From the NCBI GenBank assembly GCA_009778595.1, contig WRJI01000011.1:1-47098 (forward strand): a stretch of DNA of 47,098 bases. Direction: 5' to 3'. This stretch comes from Peptococcaceae bacterium (lineage in GTDB: Bacteria > Bacillota > Desulfitobacteriia > Desulfitobacteriales > Syntrophobotulaceae). Positions 23,056 to 31,762 of the stretch are shown here, piece after piece. A program made the translations under genes and the position numbers. Numbering within the stretch: position 1 is the stretch's first letter; every line of letters starts with the position of its first letter. The notes beneath the pieces are model-generated. The model did not search any database and had not been told where the DNA came from. It saw only the letters and a program-made list of their open reading frames with translations.

Positions 23056-24834
23056 ATGACCAAACCCTACACCCTCAAAACCACATACCTGGTGCGCCGT
23101 TTCGCGCCCTACTTCCGCAAATACTGGCCGGTTCTGACGCTGGATCTCTTCTGCGCGTCCTTAACCACCCTGTGTGAATTGGTTCTGCCCTTGATTATCC
23201 GTTTCATAACCGACAGAGCCATCAACGACCTGGAAGCGCTCACCGTCTCCGTCATCTTGACCTTGGGCGGTCTGTACCTGGTGTTGCGTCTCATCGACGT
23301 CGCCGCCAACTACTACATGGCCGGCGTCGGCCACGTCATGGGAGCCCGAATCGAGACCGACATGCGCCGGGATCTCTTCGCCCATCTTCACAAACTCTCC
23401 TACTCCTACCACAGCAACACCAAAGTGGGGCAACTCATGGCCCGGATCACCAGCGACCTTTTTGATATCACAGAATTCGCTCACCATTGCCCCGAAGAAT
23501 ACTTCATCGCCACCATCAAAATCACCGTCTCCTTCATTATCCTCAGCAGCATCAACCTGTGGCTGGCCCTTATTATATTCATCCTTGTCCCCTTGATGAT
23601 CCTGATCTCCTCACGGAACATCAGACGTATGCGGGACGCTTTCAAAGAATCCCGCAACCAGATCGGCGAGATCAATTCTCAGGTCGAAGACAGTCTGTTG
23701 GGAGTTCGTGTGGTCAAAGCCTTCACCAACGAAAACATCGAAGAAGAAAAATTCGCCGAAAACAACGCCGGGTTTCTCCGGATCAAGAAGAAATCCTACC
23801 GCTATATGGCTATATTCCAAGGCACCACCCGTCTTTTTGACGGTATTATGTATATCATGGTGGTCGTCGCCGGTTCCCTCTTCATGATTTGGGGTGCCAT
23901 CACCCCGGCGGATTTGGTGGCTTTCCTGCTCTATATCGCCATGCTTCTGACCTCCATTCGCCGCATCGTGGAATTCACCGAACAATTTCAACGGGGCATG
24001 ACCGGCCTCGAACGGTTCCTGGAGATCATAGACGAAGATGTGGAAATACGGGACAAAGCAGAGGCTGTCCCTCTGGATCAATTGACCGGAGATATTGTAT
24101 TTGATAATGTCAGTTTTCATTACGCTGATGCCGGCGTTGACAGCGCGGTTCTCTCCAACATCGACCTCCACGTCCAAGCCGGCGAGAACGTCGCCCTGGT
24201 AGGGCCCTCCGGCGGCGGCAAAACCACCTTATGCAACCTGATCCCTCGCTTCTATGACGTCACCTCCGGGCGCATTCTTGTAGACGGTCGCGATATTAAA
24301 GACGTCACTCTTTATTCCCTGCGGTCCCAGATTGGCATCGTCCAACAAGACGTCTATCTGTTCTCCGGATCGGTCTACAACAATATAGAATATGGCAAAC
24401 CGGGGGCCGACGAGGAGGAAGTTATTGAAGCCGCCAAAAAAGCCGGAGCTCATGACTTCATCATGCAACTGCCGGAGGGCTACCACAGCCATGTCGGCGA
24501 AAGAGGCGTCAAACTCTCCGGCGGGCAGAAACAGCGCCTTAGCATTGCGCGAATCTTCTTGAAAAACCCACCGATCCTGATCCTGGACGAAGCCACTTCC
24601 GCTCTGGACAACGAAAGCGAGTGGCTTGTCCAACAATCTCTTGAAGCCCTCACAAAAGGGCGGACGACTTTCACCATCGCCCACCGCCTCAGCACCATCC
24701 GCAACGCCAAGGTTATTCTGGTATTGACCGACGAAGGTATCGTTGAGCAGGGAAGCCATGAAGACCTGCTTGCCCGGGAAGGGGTTTACGCACGATTGTA
24801 CGCCTTGTATCATGTCGCACAGACCTCGTTGTAA
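23056..24834 (+). CDS. ABC transporter, ATP-binding/permease half-transporter (MsbA/LmrA type)
   Basis: 592 aa. The N-terminal membrane domain (residues about 20-320) has six hydrophobic segments, including LTLDLFCASLTTLCELVLPLI at the start. The nucleotide-binding domain has Walker A GPSGGGKTT (about 386-394), Q-loop VQQDVYLFSG, signature LSGGQ (about 487), Walker B ILILDEATSALD and the switch His in TIAHRLST. It works as a homodimer or with a missing partner to export lipids, peptides or drugs; the substrate is unknown. It is a single gene with its own promoter. Confidence 0.95.
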   Translation: MTKPYTLKTTYLVRRFAPYFRKYWPVLTLDLFCASLTTLCELVLPLIIRFITDRAINDLEALTVSVILTLGGLYLVLRLIDVAANYYMAGVGHVMGARIETDMRRDLFAHLHKLSYSYHSNTKVGQLMARITSDLFDITEFAHHCPEEYFIATIKITVSFIILSSINLWLALIIFILVPLMILISSRNIRRMRDAFKESRNQIGEINSQVEDSLLGVRVVKAFTNENIEEEKFAENNAGFLRIKKKSYRYMAIFQGTTRLFDGIMYIMVVVAGSLFMIWGAITPADLVAFLLYIAMLLTSIRRIVEFTEQFQRGMTGLERFLEIIDEDVEIRDKAEAVPLDQLTGDIVFDNVSFHYADAGVDSAVLSNIDLHVQAGENVALVGPSGGGKTTLCNLIPRFYDVTSGRILVDGRDIKDVTLYSLRSQIGIVQQDVYLFSGSVYNNIEYGKPGADEEEVIEAAKKAGAHDFIMQLPEGYHSHVGERGVKLSGGQKQRLSIARIFLKNPPILILDEATSALDNESEWLVQQSLEALTKGRTTFTIAHRLSTIRNAKVILVLTDEGIVEQGSHEDLLAREGVYARLYALYHVAQTSL

Positions 24835-24837
24835 GCC

Positions 24838-24930
24838 AGAGTCGCCCGTAACCTCCAACAACCGATCCGCCAGCGATTTGCCATGATCAATATGGGCAAT
24901 CGCCGAAACCGAAATCACATGGATACGCAA
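24838..24930 (-). pseudogene. lepA: lepA (EF-4) N-terminal relic
   Basis: Read on the minus strand from ATG 24930, it gives about 31 residues matching the start of LepA: AIAHIDHGKS-LADRLLEVTG. In intact LepA the P-loop is AHIDHGKSTLADRLLE, so the Thr codon is missing here. Homology stops at the 3' end of the ABC gene. It is a fragment left by recombination, not a functional gene. An upstream ribosome site is absent. Confidence 0.75.
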
Positions 24931-24934
24931 AAAA

Positions 24935-25231
24935 ATGAATGATCCGCGTCCAAAAATCCGGGAAGCCGCCCGCGAAGCCCATAAGGTGAAGTTTCCGCAT
25001 TATGAGCATAATATGACCAAAAAAGGCTTGACAGCTTTTTTGCTTGAATTGTTCATACACAGCAATATACGGCATGAACAGGGTGACAATGTGACCGTGA
25101 ATATGCTTATGACTATGGACGATACCGGCTTGGTGCGCCGCATTGATCATGACAAATCAGCAGATGAAAGCAAAACTGAGGTTACATGCATTGAGGAAAT
25201 CAAGAATGATATGAGGTTCCATAAAAGTTGA
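24935..25231 (+). CDS. Hypothetical protein, 98 aa
   Basis: Not recognised. Charged, without a membrane segment, ending EIKNDMRFHKS. It starts at the edge of the lepA relic without a clear ribosome site and may itself be a remnant. Its tail overlaps the -35 of the next promoter. Confidence 0.35.
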   Translation: MNDPRPKIREAAREAHKVKFPHYEHNMTKKGLTAFLLELFIHSNIRHEQGDNVTVNMLMTMDDTGLVRRIDHDKSADESKTEVTCIEEIKNDMRFHKS

Positions 25232-25256
25232 TGAATTAAGTCAGAACGAATATAAT
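25228..25256 (+). promoter_or_regulatory. Promoter of the AbrB/PIN pair
   Basis: TTGATG (25228-25233), 17-nt spacer, TATAAT (25251-25256). It lies about 50 bp before the antitoxin ATG, which has AAAGGAGG upstream. Confidence 0.72.
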
Positions 25257-25308
25257 AAAGAAAGTAGGGTAAGTAGGGATTTGGCGAGTCCTAAAGGAGG
25301 ATTACAAA

Positions 25309-25578
25309 ATGGCAGAATTAATAGTTGATAATGCAAAGGTGATGGCGAAGGGGCAGATAACTTTGCCAAAAGAAATTCGCTCAGCACTTGGCGTCAGCAC
25401 TGGCGACCGCGTGACACTTATCAAGCAGGATGATCAAGTCATCATGATGAACTCCGCCGTCTATGCCATGAAGGTGTTACAACAGGCTATGAAGGGCGAA
25501 GCGGAAAAAGCTGGCCTTGATTCCGAAGAGAGCGTAGCAGACATGATTATGAAGATGCGTATCGAGGAAAAAGAATGA
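25309..25578 (+). CDS. AbrB/MazE-type (SpoVT-AbrB fold) antitoxin
   Basis: 89 aa. Residues 8-50 form the swapped-hairpin DNA-binding domain (AKVMAKGQITLPKEIRSALGVSTGDRV split across two strands). The helical C-terminal tail (EKAGLDSEESVADMIMKMRIEEKE) would wrap the toxin. ATG 25309 follows AAAGGAGGATTACAAA. The stop overlaps the toxin ATG by 4 nt (25575-25578), typical of a toxin-antitoxin operon in which the antitoxin represses its own promoter. Confidence 0.88.
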   Translation: MAELIVDNAKVMAKGQITLPKEIRSALGVSTGDRVTLIKQDDQVIMMNSAVYAMKVLQQAMKGEAEKAGLDSEESVADMIMKMRIEEKE

Positions 25579-25847
25579 AATGTATGTTGGATACAAACAT
25601 TCTCGTTTCTGCGGCACTTTTTCCGGGAAGCATCTCTGCCATGGCGTATATGAAAGCAGTCACCCCGCCATATAAAAGTGTGATATGCGATTATGCGATG
25701 GAAGAATTGCGCAGGGTATTTAATAAAAAATTCCCTCACCGAATGTCAGAACATGACCATTTCGTTTCGATGATGGTATTGTCAGCCGAAATTGTCTTTA
25801 CACCCCCGGCAACCCTTCCAGAACCCCCCAGACAAGATTCCTGTTAA
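25575..25847 (+). pseudogene. PIN-domain toxin, 3' truncated
   Basis: Begins MKCMLDTNILVSA with the first PIN acid at Asp6 and a second acid at Glu48 or nearby (AMEELRRVF). Normal members have about 130-150 residues and end with an IRDPKD..I.TGD element that is absent. After about residue 75 the frame runs into DNA belonging to the 3' end of the M14 gene on the other strand (25798 onward), giving PPATLPEPPRQDSC. The nuclease is therefore probably dead and the antitoxin an orphan. Confidence 0.75.
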
Positions 25848-26883
25848 CAGACCAATCGGCCATATCCTCTGAATGAAACTGAGCCGCGGTCATTTCGTCT
25901 GCCGTATCAAAGAGGCCCAGTTCCAAGCAGATCGCCGGTCTGTTGTACCGATACCGAAACCAGTTTTCCAAACCGCCTGCCCAGCCGTTCAACGCCCTCT
26001 TGGTGCTTGGCAGCATGGTATACCCGGTAAGCCCCGCGATGGTTCCCGCTAATGACTCGTCCCCGGGCACTTCACCGTTTTTGTCGTCCCGCCAGAAAAG
26101 CATCTTGCCGGCACAATGACAACTCACCAGCAACTCAAACGGGTTATCTTCACATAACACCATCAAAGCCTGGGTCTCCGGCTCACTGCCCGGCGACGCC
26201 CCCTTATTGTTGAGATAATTGTTTGCGAAACCGTCGAATATATTGCTCTCCCAATCAAAAGGGAAATTGCGATTCAGATTCACACCACCGGCGTTGCTTT
26301 TCCAAGTATCTCTGTCCCGGATGGGAACAAGAGCCGAACCTCCTGAAGTCACGACATCGACTCCGTCCGGGTTGGCCATGGGCACAAGAAAAACAGTGAA
26401 TTCATCCAACAACTCCTGCACTTTATCCGCGGAATAGGTATCATAGGACACCAGATTGCAATAAGCGTTAGCGTACTCTTCGGCAATCAGCAGCAAAAAA
26501 GCGCAGGTCATCACTTCCCGCCCATGGATAGCCCCAACCCAAAGAACGTGCCTCTCGCCGTTACCCAGTTTCAAGAGGGGAATCTCATTCCCCAGAACAC
26601 TTTGCCCAATCGAAGTTAAGGAAAGGACCTCCGGGTAGAAACGCGCCAAAGTCCGGGCGTCATCAAGCAGTCTTTTGCTGTCATAAGGTCGCAACGGATC
26701 CACCACACCCAAGGGGGGCACCAATTCCGATGCTCCCTGCGCCTCCCAAGCTCCCGACCCTCCCGGCATGGTCAGCATGATTGCTGTTACAGCTACAGGC
26801 GCCATCAACTCTTTGGGCTGTAAGACCAACACAAGAACAAACACGAGAACAAGAACAGGAAATCTACGTTTCGTTACATACAT
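25798..26883 (-). CDS. Secreted M14-family zinc carboxypeptidase
   Basis: 361 aa. Residues 1-40 are a hydrophobic export signal (PVLVLVFVLVLVL). The zinc ligands are His120 and Glu123 (HGRE) and His256 (SCHCAG). The substrate carboxylate is held by the NLNRNFP segment (about 202-208), and the catalytic Glu321 sits in CLELG. Members of this branch act as gamma-D-glutamyl-(L)-meso-diaminopimelate peptidases on wall peptides. It is transcribed alone towards the broken PIN gene and overlaps it by 50 bp. Confidence 0.92.
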   Translation of the reverse strand: MYVTKRRFPVLVLVFVLVLVLQPKELMAPVAVTAIMLTMPGGSGAWEAQGASELVPPLGVVDPLRPYDSKRLLDDARTLARFYPEVLSLTSIGQSVLGNEIPLLKLGNGERHVLWVGAIHGREVMTCAFLLLIAEEYANAYCNLVSYDTYSADKVQELLDEFTVFLVPMANPDGVDVVTSGGSALVPIRDRDTWKSNAGGVNLNRNFPFDWESNIFDGFANNYLNNKGASPGSEPETQALMVLCEDNPFELLVSCHCAGKMLFWRDDKNGEVPGDESLAGTIAGLTGYTMLPSTKRALNGWAGGLENWFRYRYNRPAICLELGLFDTADEMTAAQFHSEDMADWSVNRNLVWGVLEGLPGV

Positions 26884-26904
26884 AAAGGGGTTTCTCCCGG
26901 ACGG

Positions 26905-26935
26905 ATTATCTTATAACCCTGCTATTGTTTGTCAA
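26905..26935 (-). promoter_or_regulatory. Weak promoter candidate for the M14 gene
   Basis: TTGACA (26935-26930) and GATAAT (26910-26905) on the minus strand with a 19-nt spacer, about 20 bp before ATG 26883. The spacer is long. The rest of 26936-27135 holds nothing recognised. Confidence 0.35.
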
Positions 26936-27135
26936 GAACCAGAAAATATCGAGAGTTCTCCCATCCAAATCCTTCATTACGGTCTAAAAACATCCATTCA
27001 CCTCATCCCGATACCACGTGGGCTCGTAACAGTCCCCAGGCAAGTGACTCAGGCCGGCTGAACTGGTATCTCTTCCCTAAAAACCCAATTTGGAGGCACG
27101 GGAGGCTGCGAACGAACTCAGTAAAATGAGGCACG

Positions 27136-27179
27136 ATGTATGATTGGAGAGAGGGAGCCTCCGAAGGCCAATCATACAT
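27136..27179 (-). terminator. Long hairpin downstream of the P-type ATPase gene
   Basis: ATGTATGATTGG (27136-27147) and CCAATCATACAT (27168-27179) form a perfect 12-bp stem. A second short stem inside (GGAG/CTCC) is possible. It lies 41 bp after the ATPase stop on the minus strand; the T tract that follows on that strand is weak (CATTTTACTG). It may be a terminator or an mRNA 3' stabiliser. Confidence 0.5.
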
Positions 27180-27220
27180 TGGGACTGTTGCCGAATCTAC
27201 GATATGCCACCTATAAGCGA

Positions 27221-30121
27221 CTAATCCCGTACCCCTATCCTCTGCGCCTCAAGGAGATGCCTGCCCCTGTGCCCTGAAGAAGCGCTGTTCCTAATCAACC
27301 GGTACACGCCATAGACCAGTGTGGGCCCGGCGGAGGCAATCAGAATTAACACCCATTGCCAGGATCCAAGAGCAGAGGTTTTGAAAGCCTCTTGCAGAAA
27401 CGGATGATAGAGCACCGCTATCTGCATAGCGAAGGAAACCGCCACAGCACTCACCAGCCAAAGGTTAGAGAACAGGTTGATTTCAAAGATCCCTTTGTTC
27501 TCGGACCGGCATTCAAAGACATGGCACAACTGAGCCATGACCAACGTGGTAAACGCCATGGTCCGAGCCGTCAACAGATCGAATCCGTACCAAAGGGCGA
27601 TAACAAAAACCGTCAAGGTACACAACCCGATCATAATCCCGCGAATGGCCACCATTTTGCCTAATCCCCGACCGAAGATACTTTCCCGGGGATCACGGGG
27701 CGGCCGCCGCATGGTGTTCTCTTCAGCCTTCTCCAAGCCCAGAGCGATAGCCGGCAACCCATCGGTAACAAGATTGACCCAGAGAATCTGGATAGCCAAC
27801 AACGGCAGCGGCAGCCCCACCAGCACACCGATAAACATCGTTAGAACCTCGCCCAGATTGCAGGCCATGAGATATCGGATGAACTTCCGGATGTTGTCGT
27901 AAATACCCCGTCCTTCTTCCACCGCAGCCACAATCGTCGCAAAGTTATCATCAACAATCACCATGTCAGAGGCTTCTTTCGTGACATCCGTCCCGCTTTG
28001 CCCCATAGCGATACCGATATCGGCTTCTTTGACCGCAGGAGCGTCGTTGACACCGTCCCCTGTCATGGCGACGATTTCGCCGTTGGCTTTGAAAGCCCGG
28101 ACGATTCGGATCTTATCCTGAGGCGCGACCCGGGCAAATACCTGGAGATCCATAATGCGGTGTGCCAGATCACCGTCGCTCATTCGATTCAGTTCGGGAC
28201 CGGTGAGCACCGCACTGTCACCGTCAAAAATCCCCAATTCTTTGGCCACAGCCTGGGCTGTTAATTTGTGATCCCCGGTGATCATGACGGGTTTGATGCC
28301 CGCTGTTTTGCAGACCTGAATGGCTTTTTTGGCGCTGGCCCGAGGCGGATCAATCATCCCCACCAACCCGAGAAATACCAGATCGCTTTCCTGCGCACCG
28401 GCGTTGTGGGCCAAGTCTTCCTCCGCAAACCTGCGTTGCGCGATAACCAGCACCCGGAGAGCCTGACGCGCCATATCATTGTTGATCTGAATAATTTGGC
28501 GGCGGCGTTCTTGGGTCAGATCCACCACACCTTTTTGGGTTAGCTCCCATTGGCAACTGTCCAGCATGACATCGACAGCCCCTTTGGCGTGGACCACCCA
28601 TTCCTTCTTGTGCCGGTATACCACCGTCATGCGTTTGCGTTCAGAGTCAAAGGGGATCTCCGCAATACGGTCTTCGTCCCGCTCCATCTCTTCGCGCCAG
28701 ATACCGGCCTTGGCGGCCGCCACCAGCAACGCGCCTTCTGTGGGATCCCCTTCTATGCTCCAGGTGCTTTTCTTATCTTTTCTGTCGCGGAACAGCCCCA
28801 GACGGGATCCTTTTCGTGTCAACACCGCGTTGTTGCAAAGAGCGGCACTTTTGAGCAGTTCCTGCAACGGCGTTTCCTGACGACTGTAGGGATCCGCTCC
28901 CTCGAAACTCCCTTTCGGATCATACCCTTCGCCGCCGACGGTTATGTGTTTTCGGTTGCAATAGATTCTGCGCACAGTCATTTCATTCTGGGTTAGGGTT
29001 CCTGTTTTGTCGGAGCAAATGACGGTCGCACATCCTAATGTCTCCACCGCCGGCAGATGACGGATGACAGCATGCCTCTTAACCATTCGCTGGACACCGA
29101 TGGCCAAAGCCACGGTTACAATAGCCGGCAACCCTTCCGGAATCGCGGCCACAGCCAAGGAAACCCCAGCCATAAACATTTTGCTGAACCCTTCGCCCTG
29201 GAACAAACCCACCAACATGACCACCAGACACGCGCCCACGCTCAGGGCCACCAGCCATTTGCCTAACTCGGCCAAACGCCTTTGGAGGGGCGTTTCTTCT
29301 TCTTCTACCTGTTGCAGCATTCCGGCGATGGTGCCCATTTCGGTATCCATCCCCGTTTCAACGACGACACCGGATCCGCGCCCGTGAACAATGATGGTGC
29401 CCATGAACCCCAGGTTTTTGCGATCGCCCAGAGGCAGAAACTCGTCTTCCAGTATGCGTTCATGTTTTTCTACAGGAATGGATTCTCCCGTCAACGCCGA
29501 CTCTTCCACCTTGACATTGATGGTATGTAGCCAGCGAATGTCGGCGGGAATACGATCCCCGGCTTCAACCATCACCACATCACCGGGCACAAGTTCTGCT
29601 GCCGGAACCCTCAGCTCCCGTTTTTCCCGACGTACCAAGGCTTCCGGTGCCGTCATCCCCCGCAGGGATTCCATGGATTTTTCCGCGCGGAATTCCTGAA
29701 TGAACCCCAACACGGCGTTGAGAAAAATTATTGCCATAATCGTGATAGCGTCCGCGAATTCTCCCAGAAGTCCCGAAACCAGCGTGGCACCCACCAACAC
29801 CATGACCATGAAATCCTTGAATTGTCCAAAAAAAATAAACGCGGGATTGATTTTCTTCTTTTCCACAAGCACATTGTGACCGATCTCTAACAGCCGATGG
29901 GTAACCTCATGTTCGTCCAACCCATATTCAGGTTGAACTTCAAGAAGGCTGCAGATGTCTTCCTGACTTGACGTATGCCAGATTGAGTTTGGCATATGGG
30001 TTTGCGTCGGTGTTCGCGTGGATGTTTGGGTAGAAATCCGCGGGTTTTTGTGTGTGGGCGTTTGAGTGGGCGTTTGAGTGGGCGTTTGAGTGGGCATCCG
30101 TGTGGGCGTTGGCCGGTTCAT
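27221..30121 (-). CDS. P-type Ca2+-transporting ATPase (P2, PMCA/PacL-like)
   Basis: 966 aa. After an unusual Thr/Gln/Pro-rich leader (residues 1-43) come the cation ATPase N-terminal domain, the TGES actuator loop (TGESIPVEK), the phosphorylation site SDKTGTLTQ (Asp about 370), the nucleotide-domain KGA and the hinge TGDGVNDAPAV. The membrane Ca2+-site helices include IPEGLPAIV and NLVTDGLPAIALG. Typical bacterial members have about 890-920 residues. The start at 30121 is supported by AGGGGG 9 nt upstream; an internal ATG at 29995 would remove the leader but has no ribosome site. It exports Ca2+ (or Mn2+) from the cytoplasm. Confidence 0.95.
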   Translation of the reverse strand: MNRPTPTRMPTQTPTQTPTQTPTHKNPRISTQTSTRTPTQTHMPNSIWHTSSQEDICSLLEVQPEYGLDEHEVTHRLLEIGHNVLVEKKKINPAFIFFGQFKDFMVMVLVGATLVSGLLGEFADAITIMAIIFLNAVLGFIQEFRAEKSMESLRGMTAPEALVRREKRELRVPAAELVPGDVVMVEAGDRIPADIRWLHTINVKVEESALTGESIPVEKHERILEDEFLPLGDRKNLGFMGTIIVHGRGSGVVVETGMDTEMGTIAGMLQQVEEEETPLQRRLAELGKWLVALSVGACLVVMLVGLFQGEGFSKMFMAGVSLAVAAIPEGLPAIVTVALAIGVQRMVKRHAVIRHLPAVETLGCATVICSDKTGTLTQNEMTVRRIYCNRKHITVGGEGYDPKGSFEGADPYSRQETPLQELLKSAALCNNAVLTRKGSRLGLFRDRKDKKSTWSIEGDPTEGALLVAAAKAGIWREEMERDEDRIAEIPFDSERKRMTVVYRHKKEWVVHAKGAVDVMLDSCQWELTQKGVVDLTQERRRQIIQINNDMARQALRVLVIAQRRFAEEDLAHNAGAQESDLVFLGLVGMIDPPRASAKKAIQVCKTAGIKPVMITGDHKLTAQAVAKELGIFDGDSAVLTGPELNRMSDGDLAHRIMDLQVFARVAPQDKIRIVRAFKANGEIVAMTGDGVNDAPAVKEADIGIAMGQSGTDVTKEASDMVIVDDNFATIVAAVEEGRGIYDNIRKFIRYLMACNLGEVLTMFIGVLVGLPLPLLAIQILWVNLVTDGLPAIALGLEKAEENTMRRPPRDPRESIFGRGLGKMVAIRGIMIGLCTLTVFVIALWYGFDLLTARTMAFTTLVMAQLCHVFECRSENKGIFEINLFSNLWLVSAVAVSFAMQIAVLYHPFLQEAFKTSALGSWQWVLILIASAGPTLVYGVYRLIRNSASSGHRGRHLLEAQRIGVRD
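30060..30095 (-). repeat. Three 12-bp units encoding TQTP
   Basis: GTTTGAGTGGGC three times on the plus strand, flanked by related GTGTGGGC units. It encodes the PTQT leader of the Ca2+ ATPase. Recent slippage expansion is likely. Confidence 0.85.
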
Positions 30122-30204
30122 GGTGAAACAACCCCCTGTTCATGGTTCGAAATTTTATTTAGTGATCGGTACCTGGGCCTCGGTATTCGATACTCGAAAC
30201 CGGG

Positions 30205-30312
30205 TTATTAGTCGCTTAGGTTGCAACGACATCAATAAAAAACAAGAAAATCCACATTCTGAATCCTGAATACTGAATACTGGATACTTGCGGTCGAAGA
30301 CCGCTTTAGCTA
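30205..30312 (+). repeat. Dispersed heptamer/hairpin repeat, copy 3
   Basis: Begins near ATTAGTCGCTTAGGTTGCAACGACATC, then AATAAAAAACAAGAAAATCCACATTCT, heptamers GAATCCT, GAATACT, GAATACT, GGATACT, and the hairpin GCGGTC-GAA-GACCGC (30290-30295 with 30299-30304), ending TTTAGCT. It fills most of the region upstream of the ATPase. Confidence 0.9.
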
Positions 30313-30380
30313 TTTGTACATGCTATTCAGGCTTGTCTCCAAAAAGACCTACCCCTAAGAGAATCCTCATAATGTGACCA

Positions 30381-30413
30381 CAAAAAAAATACCTCATCAT
30401 TGATTTGACGAGG
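30381..30413 (-). terminator. Intrinsic terminator (minus strand)
   Basis: On the minus strand an 8-bp stem, CCTCGTCA with TGATGAGG (30413-30406 with 30399-30392, one G-T pair), loop AATCAA, then TATTTTTTTTG. It ends transcripts from the 79-codon-scale gene at 30495 and readthrough from the two-component operon. Confidence 0.82.
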
Positions 30414-30494
30414 CAAAAGCTATATAGGAGGTTATCTGGAATAATCTATTAACATAGCGAGGGAGCGGGTGCGGGCGCACAAGGCGCAGAGAAG

Positions 30495-30725
30495 CTACAA
30501 GGTCCGAACCCCCAGCCGCCTCAATGTATCATATACAGACATCTCAAACCCCTCGATAATAGGCTCATTTTCACAATAGGTCCACTTATCATCAAGCGAC
30601 GAACAGTCTGAAAAGTCGTGGGGTGGCAAAGTTGTGATACGGCTTGATTCGCAGGCGGTTCCACCGATGTAGATTCGTTTAGGAAGGCTCTCCGACCATC
30701 CCATCATCTTTGGATTGAGGGTCAT
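30495..30725 (-). CDS. Hypothetical protein, 76 aa
   Basis: ATG 30725 is chosen because AAAGGGAG precedes it. Unrecognised sequence with several Cys and Trp residues, no membrane segment; it ends SVYDTLRRLGVRTL. A GGGC-AAA-GCCC hairpin (around 30747-30757) stands in its leader. It follows the two-component operon in the same direction and is closed by a strong terminator, so it may be expressed. Confidence 0.5.
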   Translation of the reverse strand: MTLNPKMMGWSESLPKRIYIGGTACESSRITTLPPHDFSDCSSLDDKWTYCENEPIIEGFEMSVYDTLRRLGVRTL

Positions 30726-30931
30726 AACGCACACTCCCTTTCATTGGGGCAAAGCCCGCATCTGCTTTATTGCCCACATGCCAACCAATACACAAAACCC
30801 ATATCACAGTGCATATCATTCTGCGATGATTGGCTTTTTCACGCTTACACCACTATAATAAGGAATTGCGCCGAAGAATAAAATATCCTTATTTGTCATT
30901 TATGGTCTCAGGTTGTCAAAGGTGTCTATCT

Positions 30932-31747
30932 TTACATTAAAGAATTCCGGTATGCTTTTGGTGTAACATTCTCAATCTTCTTAAAAATACGCGAGAAGTG
31001 CGAAACATCCGCAAACCCGACCATTTCTGAAATGGTGCTGATGCGAAATTGGGGATCCTGAAGGAGCTCTTTCGCTTTTTCGATACGCGCCTCGTTTAAG
31101 AGGTCATAGAAGTTTTTACCTACATACCGGCTCAAGAGTTTGCTCAAATGCCACTGGCTGACATAGATTTTGTCAGCGACATCAGACAACGTCAGTTTTT
31201 CCGCACAGCTTTGCCTCATATGTCTTATCGCCGCGTTCACAACAAAATGGTGCGTGTCCAAGCTTGTCGTCTGCGCCGAATCCATAGGGATTGATTCCGG
31301 CGCCCCCTCTTTCAACACATCCCCATGTGCCGACGTCCACATCGGGGCTCCCTCGACCCGTCGGGGAGATCTCTCCAACAGTTTCTTTGTCATAGCCCCC
31401 AAGGCTTCCTCGATCTCCGCCGGTTTCGCGGGTTTCAACAGGAATCGCGTTGCGGAAAGGTCGATCGCTCGTTTGGCATACTCGAACTCCCTGTGACCGG
31501 TAAGTATCGTCACCTGCATATTGGGAAACTCGGATTTCAGACCGGCCAACATTGACAATCCGTCTTCATTAGGCATCCTAATATCAGTGAATATAATATC
31601 CGGGTTGTGTTCTCTGACGGCTGCCGCGCCGCTTTTGGCATCGAAAGCCGTACCAACAACCTGGCAATCATACTTTTCCCAGTTCACAGCTTTCCGGAGC
31701 ACAGTTATGACAACCGGTTCATCATCTATGAGAATGACTCGAAACAT
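30932..31747 (-). CDS. Response regulator, REC plus AraC-type DNA-binding domain (YesN-like)
   Basis: 271 aa. Residues 1-120 are a receiver: acidic pair in LIDDEP, phospho-acceptor Asp in IIFTDIRMPNEDG (about 55), Lys in FLLKPAKP (about 105). Residues about 170-271 hold two helix-turn-helix units of the AraC family (LSDVADKIYVSQWHLSKL and ISTISEMVGFADVSHFSRIF). It is third in the operon after the hybrid kinase and a stand-alone receiver, 15 bp downstream of the latter. It is expected to activate or repress target genes on phosphorylation. Confidence 0.93.
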   Translation of the reverse strand: MFRVILIDDEPVVITVLRKAVNWEKYDCQVVGTAFDAKSGAAAVREHNPDIIFTDIRMPNEDGLSMLAGLKSEFPNMQVTILTGHREFEYAKRAIDLSATRFLLKPAKPAEIEEALGAMTKKLLERSPRRVEGAPMWTSAHGDVLKEGAPESIPMDSAQTTSLDTHHFVVNAAIRHMRQSCAEKLTLSDVADKIYVSQWHLSKLLSRYVGKNFYDLLNEARIEKAKELLQDPQFRISTISEMVGFADVSHFSRIFKKIENVTPKAYRNSLM

Positions 31748-31762
31748 CGGCAGCCACCTTCT

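Noticed and set aside
24229-24930. 233-codon minus-strand gene containing the LepA-like start
   Set aside because: Beyond the first 31 codons it is antisense to the ABC transporter's nucleotide-binding domain, so only the short relic is kept.
28550-28996. Several plus-strand frames within the P-type ATPase
   Set aside because: They are shadows of a well-supported minus-strand gene.
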